Of a stretch of 64,000 nt of DNA, positions 53,214 to 60,652 are shown in pieces. Position 1 is the stretch's first letter. Each line of letters starts with the position of its first letter. This stretch comes from Candidatus Coatesiibacteriota bacterium. GTDB taxonomy: Bacteria; JAFGND01. The position numbers were made by a program, and so were the translations under genes. The notes beneath the pieces were generated by a model, which did no database searches, was not told the DNA's origin, and was given only the letters and a program-made list of their open reading frames with translations. The DNA lies in NCBI GenBank assembly GCA_016927185.1, contig JAFGND010000057.1, positions 1 through 64,000 on the forward strand, read 5' to 3'.

Positions 53214-53780
53214 TTACATCTTTACTGCATTTATAAGGAAGAATGATACAAGCAATCCCAGAACAGCATAGAATTCAACAAAAACACCCATTACAATAGC
53301 TTTTCCGCTTTCCTTGCTTTGTTTTGCAACCATGTATATTCCATTTGCACATACTTTTCCTTGATAAACTGCAGAAAGGAAGCAAGCGAAAGCTACTGGT
53401 AGTGCTGCAAAAAAGAAATACCATCCCTGATCTGGCGTGATAGCTTTCAAGGGTCCTTTGAAAGCTCCTATTCTTTGTAGGATCAAGAACGCAGCTACAA
53501 ATCCATAAATACCTTGTGTACCTGGCAATGCGATAAGTACAAGGTATCTTCCAAATCCTGCCGGATTCTCACTCATAACACCTGCAGCAGCAGATGCAGA
53601 TAATCCTATTCCCATGGAAGAACCAATTCCTGCAAGGAAAACAGAGATCGCAGCTCCGAATGCTGCCAATGCCAACCCCCAGGAACTAGGTAAGTTGGTA
53701 ACTGATATGCCAGTTTGTTCCTCTGCGAGAATTAAACCTGCAGTTACAATCAAAAAGAGAACTATCAATCGTGATTTCAT
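53214..53780 (-). CDS. atpK: V/A-type ATPase proteolipid subunit K, Na+-type site, with N-terminal signal-like extension
   Basis: A 188-residue four-helix ring subunit with an extra hydrophobic N-terminus (residues 1-19, AE at a signal-peptidase-like junction) ahead of the usual double hairpin. The ion site matches Enterococcus hirae NtpK ligand for ligand: Leu85, Thr88 and Gln89 in LPGTQG, Gln140 in YQGKV and Glu169 in VEFYAVLG, corresponding to NtpK Leu61, Thr64, Gln65, Gln110 and Glu139. Na+ coupling is therefore inferred. A strong AAGGAGG precedes the ATG. Confidence 0.96.
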   Translation of the reverse strand: MKSRLIVLFLIVTAGLILAEEQTGISVTNLPSSWGLALAAFGAAISVFLAGIGSSMGIGLSASAAAGVMSENPAGFGRYLVLIALPGTQGIYGFVAAFLILQRIGAFKGPLKAITPDQGWYFFFAALPVAFACFLSAVYQGKVCANGIYMVAKQSKESGKAIVMGVFVEFYAVLGLLVSFFLINAVKM

Positions 53781-53799
53781 TAAGAAACCTCCTTAAGGC

Positions 53800-55722
53800 T
53801 TAATCAGCAAAATAAGTATATTGTCTTTCTTCTTTAAACAGAGTGAATTCCTTTCCTCCCCCTTCATAGAATGTATTGAAAAATTCAACATATTGAAGTC
53901 TTGTTGAATGTATCATAGCTCCAAGTGCATTTATTAAAATATTCGCAGTATGACCAATAATGAATATAAGAACGGCAAAAATAATTCCGATCTTGGGAAT
54001 TTGTGCGATGCTTTCTGCAATTATATTTACTGTCATTGCAACTACTCCAGTAGCAATGCCCAATGCCAGCAAACGGGCGTATGATAATATATCGGATAAA
54101 GTACCAGAGAGAGCTCCATATAGAGTAAAAAGACCATTCCCAATTCTGGCAACAATGTTTTTTTGCCCTCTGTCAGCAAGCAATACAATAAGGATGAGTC
54201 CGGAAATAAGCAAATAATTACCTGTCTTCATCACAATATCTGGAATTCCCTGAATATTGAAAAGAAAGGTAGCAAGAAATAATACGAAACCAGGGATGAA
54301 TGTTAACCATGGAAGAGCAACTTGTATTCCCTGAATAAATCCTTCTGCCTTCCAAACCTGATAAATATTTATCAATTTTCCGGTAAATATATGTATTACT
54401 CCTATTCCCAATGTGATATAGAAGAAGAGCAGGAGATTATCAAGAGGATTCATGACTCTCAGTTTTTGTGCAATATTTGCAAAGAAACTGAGAGCTGGCT
54501 TTGGATTGTCAATGTCAATTCCAAAAAAACCTCCCACTAAAGTCCCTATAAGAACCGTTGATAATCCGCATATCAGAAGAATTCCAAGAAGGCTCTTGTT
54601 TTCTCCTTTTATGCTATATCTAATGAATAACCAGATACAGAAAGCGGAAACTACTATCCCATAACCTGCATCAGTCAAGCATACGCCAAAAAAGGTTGCA
54701 AAAAATGGCATAATAAATGGTGAAGGATCTACCTCATCTTTTTTGGGTAATGCAAATAATTCTGTAACATAACTGAAAGGTTCAACCACCTTGTTATTAT
54801 CAAGAATCGTGGGTGGATTTTCGTCATCCAGAGGTTCCCTGCAAGAAATATAAACCGGTTGAAGATCTTCAACTACTGCTTCCAGATCTTTCAAGTTTTT
54901 CTCAGCTATCCAGCCTTCAATGAAGAAGATTTTCTCGGTTGTTTGAAGGAATGGAAAAATCTCCCTGCATTTCTTGTAATTCCAGTAATAGTCATATGCT
55001 GCAAGAAAATCACTGGCATGCTTTTCTGACATTCTATTCAGTCTTGAAGCAAGTTCATTTTCCTTACTCTGGATCTTCTCTATTTTGTTCTTCCAGCTAG
55101 TTATATGATCCATAATAAAACCTTTTTTCACTGGAAGGGAGACAGAAGTAAAACCGGAGGATTTAAGTATCTCGTTTGCCTCTTTAAAAGTGTCATTTGT
55201 ACATAAAATCCAGATCCTGTTTTCCTTGTTTGATGTATCAACTATCTTATAGAAGAAGTTTTTTATTGAATCCAGATTATGGGTTGTTATCTGGGGAATT
55301 GAGCCGATAAAACTTTTGCCATGAGCAAAATCTCCGAGATCTTCAAGGGAAACTTCAAGTTTGTTCCATCTTTCAAGTTGATTTAGCTCCTGCTGAAGTT
55401 TCTGTCTTTCTATGATTATTTTTGCTCTCTCTGCCTCTATATCCAGTATTTCATTTTTTGCATTTTCAAGCGAATCAAGCGGTTTTAGCAGAAGCTTGGT
55501 ATCAACTATTTCATTCTGGAGTGACAGAATATTTATTATATTCCTGTATTCCCTTATCTTTTCTTCCGTTTCCTTGAAGTCTTCTTTAGGATAAATCTCT
55601 GCCTGGATTTCCCTTGGATTGCTTATTTCAAGCTTCCCGAATTTCTGAAGTGAAGAAATAATTATATTCTCTTTTTCCCTGCTTGCAGCAATAAAGAAAC
55701 GCTTTACCTTAGCTTTGGCCAC
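53800..55722 (-). CDS. atpI: V/A-type ATPase subunit I (a subunit, stator channel)
   Basis: A 640-residue membrane stator. Soluble N-terminal part with coiled coils (about 1-320), then about seven membrane helices. The essential channel arginine lies in 'SDILSYARLLALGIATG' and the family block 'PFFATFFGVCLTDAGYGI' is present. It starts at GTG, overlapping the H subunit gene by 14 nt. It carries ions past the proteolipid ring. Length is typical (about 640). Confidence 0.96.
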   Translation of the reverse strand: MAKAKVKRFFIAASREKENIIISSLQKFGKLEISNPREIQAEIYPKEDFKETEEKIREYRNIINILSLQNEIVDTKLLLKPLDSLENAKNEILDIEAERAKIIIERQKLQQELNQLERWNKLEVSLEDLGDFAHGKSFIGSIPQITTHNLDSIKNFFYKIVDTSNKENRIWILCTNDTFKEANEILKSSGFTSVSLPVKKGFIMDHITSWKNKIEKIQSKENELASRLNRMSEKHASDFLAAYDYYWNYKKCREIFPFLQTTEKIFFIEGWIAEKNLKDLEAVVEDLQPVYISCREPLDDENPPTILDNNKVVEPFSYVTELFALPKKDEVDPSPFIMPFFATFFGVCLTDAGYGIVVSAFCIWLFIRYSIKGENKSLLGILLICGLSTVLIGTLVGGFFGIDIDNPKPALSFFANIAQKLRVMNPLDNLLLFFYITLGIGVIHIFTGKLINIYQVWKAEGFIQGIQVALPWLTFIPGFVLFLATFLFNIQGIPDIVMKTGNYLLISGLILIVLLADRGQKNIVARIGNGLFTLYGALSGTLSDILSYARLLALGIATGVVAMTVNIIAESIAQIPKIGIIFAVLIFIIGHTANILINALGAMIHSTRLQYVEFFNTFYEGGGKEFTLFKEERQYTYFAD

Positions 55723-56029
55723 TTTGAATTTCCCTGTAGACTAACAAAAAAGTTTCTTTGTAATTATTCTTTATGGCTTCATCAATTTGCTTTAGCTGCT
55801 CATCAGTTTGTTTATCAAGATCTTCTATTTCATTTTCTAACTGATTTTTCAAGTTTTCCATTAAATCGTTATTGATCATCTCTGTTTCTTTAGTTTTCTG
55901 TATAATATATTTCTCGCCTTCCATTTTAGTTTTTTCCAGAAGTTCCCTGTTTTCCATCTCCTGTTTCTCTTTTTCTTTCTTGAAAAAACCCTCTACTTCC
56001 TTTACTTTGTCTATCTCAAAGTAAGACAT
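55709..56029 (-). CDS. V/A-type ATPase subunit H/G-like coiled-coil stalk protein
   Basis: A 106-residue highly charged coiled coil (Lys, Glu and Gln rich) with no other domain. It is the first ATPase gene of the operon, right after thrS (1-nt overlap, TAATG) and before subunit I. The position and heptad pattern match the peripheral stalk partner of E. Identification rests mainly on context, since such sequences diverge fast. Confidence 0.75.
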   Translation of the reverse strand: MSYFEIDKVKEVEGFFKKEKEKQEMENRELLEKTKMEGEKYIIQKTKETEMINNDLMENLKNQLENEIEDLDKQTDEQLKQIDEAIKNNYKETFLLVYREIQSGQS

Positions 56030-57945
56030 TATTTACCTTCTTTTATCTGTTCACTAATTTTTTTCAAGAAATCCTGCAGGTTCATTTGTCCCAGATCTCC
56101 TTCGGCATAGCTTCTAACACTGACTACATTATTCTGTGCCTCTTTCTCGCCAATAACTAATATATAAGGTGTTTTTTCAGTTATTGCTTCCCTTAATTTG
56201 AAGCCAAGTTTTTCGTTCCGGAAGTCAGATTTTACTCTTAACTGATTGTATTTCAGTTCTTTAATGATTTCCTCCGCGCAATCTATTACTTCATCTTTTA
56301 TAGTGAGTACTCTTACCTGTTCAGGTGACAGCCAAACTGGAAAAGCGCCAGCATAATGTTCGAGGAGATTTCCAATGAAACGTTCTATTGCTCCGAGAAC
56401 AGTCCTGTGGATCATTATTACTTGTTCTTCATTTCCTTCCCTGTTCCTGAAAGTGACATCAAATCTTTCAGGCAGATTGAAATCAAACTGCGTTGTTGGT
56501 CCCTGCCATGAATTCCCAATTGCATCTATCAATTTGATATCTATCTTGGGACCATAGAAAGCTGCTTCTCCGCAAGCTTCCTTGAAGGGGAGATTCATGT
56601 CATTCAAGGACTTTCTCAATACCTCTTCTGCATACAGCCATTTATCTTCATTCCCGGCATATTTTTTTGTGGAAGCTGGATCATGCAGTGATAATTCAAT
56701 TTTATAATCATTGAAACCGAATCTTTTCAGCATGAACAAAGCTAAATCAACCACTTTTTTTACTTCAGTTTCCGCTTGTTCCTTTGTACAGAATATATGT
56801 GCATCATCCTGGGTAAATCCTCTTACCCGCAAAAGACCATGCAATGCACCAGATTTCTCATATCTGTAAACAGTTCCCAGCTCAGCGAATTTTATTGGAA
56901 GCTCCCTATAACTGTGAATTTTGCTCTTATATATAAGTATATGACCTGGACAATTCATTGGCTTGATAACATATTCCTGATTCTCAATTTCAAACCTGTA
57001 CATATTTTCCAGGAAATAGTCATAATGTCCTGAGATCTTCCATAAATCGGATCTGTAAATATGAGGAGTCCATATAAGTTCATATCCTCTTGATTGATGC
57101 TCATTAATCCAGAAATTCTCGATAATCCTTCTTAGAATAGCACCTTTTGGATGGAATAGAGGCAGACCTGCTCCACTTTCTTCATGAAATGAAAATAAAT
57201 CAAGGTTCTTGCCTAAGATTCTGTGATCCCTTCTCTTGATTTCTTCCTGTCTCACTATATATTCATCAAGTTCTTCCTTTGAAGGGAATGAAATTCCGTA
57301 TATTCTCTGCAGCATCTTATTTTTTTCATCGCCTCTCCAGTATGCACCAGCAAGGGATAAGATCTTGAATACCTTGACTTTGCCAGTACTTCGAAGATGA
57401 GGTCCTCTGCACAAATCAACAAATCCGTTTTGCTTGTAGAAGGAAAAAGTATCACTTTCAAGATCATCAATCAGCTCCTTCTTGTAGAATTCATTGTTAC
57501 TTTCGACAAATTCTATAGCTTTTTTCCTCTCTAAAACAAAACGCTCTATTATCAAATCATCCTTTATTATCTTGCTACATTGTTTCTCTATCTTCTTCAG
57601 ATCTTCTTCTGTAAAGGGGGTATCCCTGTCAAAGTCATAGTAAAATCCTTCCTTGATTGAGGGACCTATTGCGAGTTTTGTTTCCGGGAAGAGCTGCTTG
57701 ACAGCCTGAGCAAGGATATGAGAAGAAGTATGCCAGTAGATTGACTTACCTATCTCATCCTCGAATAATATGGGCTTCACAATTCCATCATTTTCAGGAA
57801 TAAAGGAAAGATCAACTGGAATGTCATTGAAATAGGCAGCCAGTACTTTATCCAGATCCTTGAACTCCATATCTTTCATTATCTGATAAACGGACTTTTC
57901 CCTATCAACAAAATCCACTGTTTTGTCATTTATTTCGATTTTCAT
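56029..57945 (-). CDS. thrS: Threonyl-tRNA synthetase
   Basis: A 638-residue class II synthetase charging tRNA-Thr. N-terminal TGS domain (1-60), editing domain with 'YWHTSSHILAQAVKQLFP' (zinc-type HxxxH) and the Cys of 'DLCRGPHL'. Catalytic core motifs: 'NCPGHILIYKSKIHSYRELP', 'TVYRYEKSGALHGLLRVRGFTQDDAH' and 'MIHRTVLGAIERFIG', then a C-terminal anticodon-binding domain. Full length compared with E. coli (642). It is the first gene of the V-ATPase unit. A TTGACA word lies 53 nt upstream (58003-57998), with no convincing -10 box. Confidence 0.98.
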   Translation of the reverse strand: MKIEINDKTVDFVDREKSVYQIMKDMEFKDLDKVLAAYFNDIPVDLSFIPENDGIVKPILFEDEIGKSIYWHTSSHILAQAVKQLFPETKLAIGPSIKEGFYYDFDRDTPFTEEDLKKIEKQCSKIIKDDLIIERFVLERKKAIEFVESNNEFYKKELIDDLESDTFSFYKQNGFVDLCRGPHLRSTGKVKVFKILSLAGAYWRGDEKNKMLQRIYGISFPSKEELDEYIVRQEEIKRRDHRILGKNLDLFSFHEESGAGLPLFHPKGAILRRIIENFWINEHQSRGYELIWTPHIYRSDLWKISGHYDYFLENMYRFEIENQEYVIKPMNCPGHILIYKSKIHSYRELPIKFAELGTVYRYEKSGALHGLLRVRGFTQDDAHIFCTKEQAETEVKKVVDLALFMLKRFGFNDYKIELSLHDPASTKKYAGNEDKWLYAEEVLRKSLNDMNLPFKEACGEAAFYGPKIDIKLIDAIGNSWQGPTTQFDFNLPERFDVTFRNREGNEEQVIMIHRTVLGAIERFIGNLLEHYAGAFPVWLSPEQVRVLTIKDEVIDCAEEIIKELKYNQLRVKSDFRNEKLGFKLREAITEKTPYILVIGEKEAQNNVVSVRSYAEGDLGQMNLQDFLKKISEQIKEGK

Positions 57946-58143
57946 TGTATTTCTCGCTTTGATTTACTTGAAGCCAAACCTTAATATTTAATGCTTTTGT
58001 CAATAGAAAATGCATATTCATAAAGGTAAAGCAAATTCCATCGGCTTATTCAAGCATCATTTTCAGTATATTATTTAAAAAGCATTTGCATTTAAGGCTT
58101 GAAATCGATTGACAAATAAACACTAAATGGAGGTTTTGGGATT

Positions 58144-59868
58144 ATGAATTCATATGAGAATACGTTTGGAATAGTAGGATATTTCACTCCTCCAAGTATC
58201 AAGGCAGAAGATTCTGAAAACAGGCATTTCCTGGCATACAGGTTGCCTTCAAACACCATTAGAAGTGATACAGGTTTGCTGTCAGGCTTCAATGGGCAGA
58301 AGGTTGCAGTAGATGGTTATGCTTCACCAGGTTTTTATCATAAGATTAATTTACTGATTACTGACAAAAATCTTAAATCAAGTGAAGTGGGAACCAAACT
58401 TCTGGAATTGATATCAGAAGAAGATTATTCATTATCCCTGGCATACATCTCTCCACATGATAATAATTTCCTTATTGCTGCTGATAGAACAGGCTCACAA
58501 TCACTTTATTACAGCACTCCAATATCACAGAAAATATTCTTCGGGACAGATATAAGGTTAATTCTATATCACAACAAGAATTTGCTTAAGATTGATCAAG
58601 CATCAGTCTTGACAAGACTCTTGATAGGCTACCCATTATTGGATGATACATTATTTCAAAATATCAAGCAGCTTGAACCTGGTGAGTATATATGGCATCA
58701 AGGGAATAGACTATTGAGGGGATTTCACTGGAAACCGATTAAAAAGACTGCATTGAATGATGAAGAAGTGATTCCTGAGGCAAAGAAGGTATTAAAGCAG
58801 ATATTCTCTTTCCTGACAAATGAGGAAGATTATGTATTAACCTTAAGTGGAGGTTCAGATAGCAGATTTTTGCTTGCAGCAATGATTTTCTCTGGTTATA
58901 ATCCAGCAATATGCAGTTTTGGTCGCAAGAGCTCCCTGGCAATATCCATTTCCGAAGAGATTGCTAATAAATTCAAACTTGAATACCAGAAAATAATCCT
59001 GAATAAGAAATTTCTTTCTGATTTGGCTGAAAATGCAGTCGAAATATCCTCCTTGTCAATGGGGATGCTTAACTGGAATTATGCACATGCCCTGGGAGTA
59101 TTGAAATCAATCACTCCATTTAGTAAACTCTTGATCAGTGGCTCATGGGCATGGGATACGAGGGGGAAATGGGAAAAAGGTTTTTCTTTCATGGAGAAGG
59201 ATGGGAAACATTGGCAATTAGAAGATTTCTGCAGCTTTGATGACTGGAAGGATTTAATAGCTACTGATTTTATTGAAGAATCAAAAGAGAAAATAAACAG
59301 ATCCCTGCAAAGAGCAGAAGAGAGATATAAAAGCATTGAATCTTCAGAAAGGGCAAAAGTATTTGCAGCTAACCATAAAAACATGAAAAGAATGGGACCT
59401 TTGACTTATACAATATCAGCTTTTGTTCAACCTTTCTATCCTTTGCACTCGAAAAGCTGGATTGAGTTTTCGTTATCCCTGCCTGATGCTTACAATAGAA
59501 ACGAGAAACTCATTTGGGATTTCATAAAAGAATCGATCCCTGATTTGATGGAATTTGAAAGAGATTACAGAGGAATTTCCATAAGTTCTGGCTATAATCC
59601 AATTTCATGGTTGACTCATTCCATAGCTTTAAAAATAGGTGTGGGTGAAAAACCTAAGCTTCCAACTGATTATGGTAAATGGACAGGAAAATACTTGAGA
59701 TTATCGATGAAGGAAATATGGAATAATATCGGTCCAGGTTATGGCTGGATACTCAATAAGGAATTTATTAATAAAGTTCTGGACAAAGAAGAGATGTGTT
59801 TGAAATATAGCAAGCAACTAAACAGGATTTTTTCTTTGTTAAGTTTTTTGCAAAATATCTCATCTTGA
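58144..59868 (+). CDS. Asparagine-synthetase-B-like enzyme lacking the glutaminase cysteine
   Basis: A 574-residue protein of the AsnB superfamily. N-terminal Ntn-glutaminase-like domain (about 1-190), but the start reads MNSYENTFGIVGYF, so the Cys that should follow the Met in 'MCGIVGYF' is replaced by Phe8 and cannot be exposed by Met removal. The synthetase domain has the PP-loop SGGSDS at residues 235-240 and extends to the C-terminus. Ammonia-dependent amidation, an acyl-adenylate reaction (as in lasso cyclases or beta-lactam synthetases) or a regulatory role are all possible. GGAGG lies 10 nt before the ATG. No lasso partners are found. Confidence 0.82.
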   Translation: MNSYENTFGIVGYFTPPSIKAEDSENRHFLAYRLPSNTIRSDTGLLSGFNGQKVAVDGYASPGFYHKINLLITDKNLKSSEVGTKLLELISEEDYSLSLAYISPHDNNFLIAADRTGSQSLYYSTPISQKIFFGTDIRLILYHNKNLLKIDQASVLTRLLIGYPLLDDTLFQNIKQLEPGEYIWHQGNRLLRGFHWKPIKKTALNDEEVIPEAKKVLKQIFSFLTNEEDYVLTLSGGSDSRFLLAAMIFSGYNPAICSFGRKSSLAISISEEIANKFKLEYQKIILNKKFLSDLAENAVEISSLSMGMLNWNYAHALGVLKSITPFSKLLISGSWAWDTRGKWEKGFSFMEKDGKHWQLEDFCSFDDWKDLIATDFIEESKEKINRSLQRAEERYKSIESSERAKVFAANHKNMKRMGPLTYTISAFVQPFYPLHSKSWIEFSLSLPDAYNRNEKLIWDFIKESIPDLMEFERDYRGISISSGYNPISWLTHSIALKIGVGEKPKLPTDYGKWTGKYLRLSMKEIWNNIGPGYGWILNKEFINKVLDKEEMCLKYSKQLNRIFSLLSFLQNISS

Positions 59869-59887
59869 ACAGGATGAAAAGGATTTT

Positions 59888-59909
59888 TCTCCGTATATAT
59901 TTATGGAGA
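59888..59909 (+). other. Hairpin between AsnB-like and exported-protein genes
   Basis: TCTCCGTA / TATGGAGA (59888-59895 / 59902-59909) form an 8-bp stem with one G-U pair and a 6-nt loop. A T-run precedes it on the plus strand but none follows, so it is not a classical terminator on either strand. Confidence 0.35.
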
Positions 59910-59946
59910 TGATTTATAAACAAAATTAAGAATAATAGGAGGAAAA

Positions 59947-60615
59947 ATGAAAAAATTGTTAGTAACAATCATTGCATCGGTCTTTGTATTCTGCATAACT
60001 GCCCCGGCAATTGCTGGAGACGTTCAGGTAAAACTCTCGGATCTGGACAAATCTCTTGAATCTCTGGAGAAAACGAAATACAACATTTTCTTGACTGCAA
60101 AAGATGTAAAGGATATGATCAAGAAGGATAAGAAACTGGAGGGAATTATAAAAGAAGGAACTCCAGTAGTATACAAATACACAAAGAATGCCAAATATGA
60201 CAATATCTTCAAGAAAACAGCAATTCTTTATGCTTCAATAGTCTGGGCAAAATACTTGATTAGTGAAGCAAACAAGGATATTGATGAATATGAAAAGGAT
60301 GGAAAAGGCTGGACAATGTTGAAAGAGCTTAAAACCAAGATGGCAAACATAAAGACAGTTCTTGACAATCAGATCAAGGAAGCTCCACAAATAGTAACAA
60401 GTGTTCAAAGTCTGGTAAAATCACCACCATCACCAAATGATTTTTCAAAGAAAATAATGGGCAAATCAATTCCAGATCCAATAGCATTCAAGGATGCCGG
60501 TTTGGGACTGAAAAAATCAGCAGAACTGTCTGTCAAGTCAGCAAATGACATACCTGGTGTTGCAAGTGATTTTGCAAAACTGGTAACAAGATTTGCTTCC
60601 CTGAAAGGCGAATAA
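59947..60615 (+). CDS. Secreted helical protein of unknown function
   Basis: A 222-residue protein with a signal peptide (1-24, cleavage at AIAGD). The rest is mostly helical and Lys-rich, with a proline-containing turn (KSPPSPNDFSKKI) in the middle and no cysteines in the mature part. A strong TAGGAGG site precedes the ATG and a terminator hairpin follows at 60625. A periplasmic coiled-coil or pilotin-like role is possible, but there is no family evidence. Confidence 0.75.
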   Translation: MKKLLVTIIASVFVFCITAPAIAGDVQVKLSDLDKSLESLEKTKYNIFLTAKDVKDMIKKDKKLEGIIKEGTPVVYKYTKNAKYDNIFKKTAILYASIVWAKYLISEANKDIDEYEKDGKGWTMLKELKTKMANIKTVLDNQIKEAPQIVTSVQSLVKSPPSPNDFSKKIMGKSIPDPIAFKDAGLGLKKSAELSVKSANDIPGVASDFAKLVTRFASLKGE

Positions 60616-60624
60616 GCTTTTTGA

Positions 60625-60652
60625 AAGCCTTGAGGTAAGAAACTCAAGGCTT
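60625..60652 (+). terminator. Stem-loop terminator between convergent genes
   Basis: AAGCCTTGAG / CTCAAGGCTT (60625-60634 / 60643-60652) form a perfect 10-bp stem with an 8-nt loop, followed by ATTT on the plus strand. It ends the secreted-protein gene and overlaps the last two bases of the stop codon of the convergent HEAT-repeat gene. Confidence 0.75.

Noticed and set aside
57946-58143. T-box riboswitch upstream of thrS
   Set aside because: No T-box sequence (TGGN-ACC type) or specifier stem recognised, and the region is AT-rich without a strong terminator.
59888-59909. Terminator after the AsnB-like gene
   Set aside because: An 8-bp stem exists, but no T-run follows on either strand; kept only as a hairpin.
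58144-60615. Lasso-peptide cluster around the AsnB-like gene
   Set aside because: No B-protein (PqqD-like or transglutaminase-like) or precursor with a core Thr/Gly pattern was seen; the neighbour is a large secreted helical protein.
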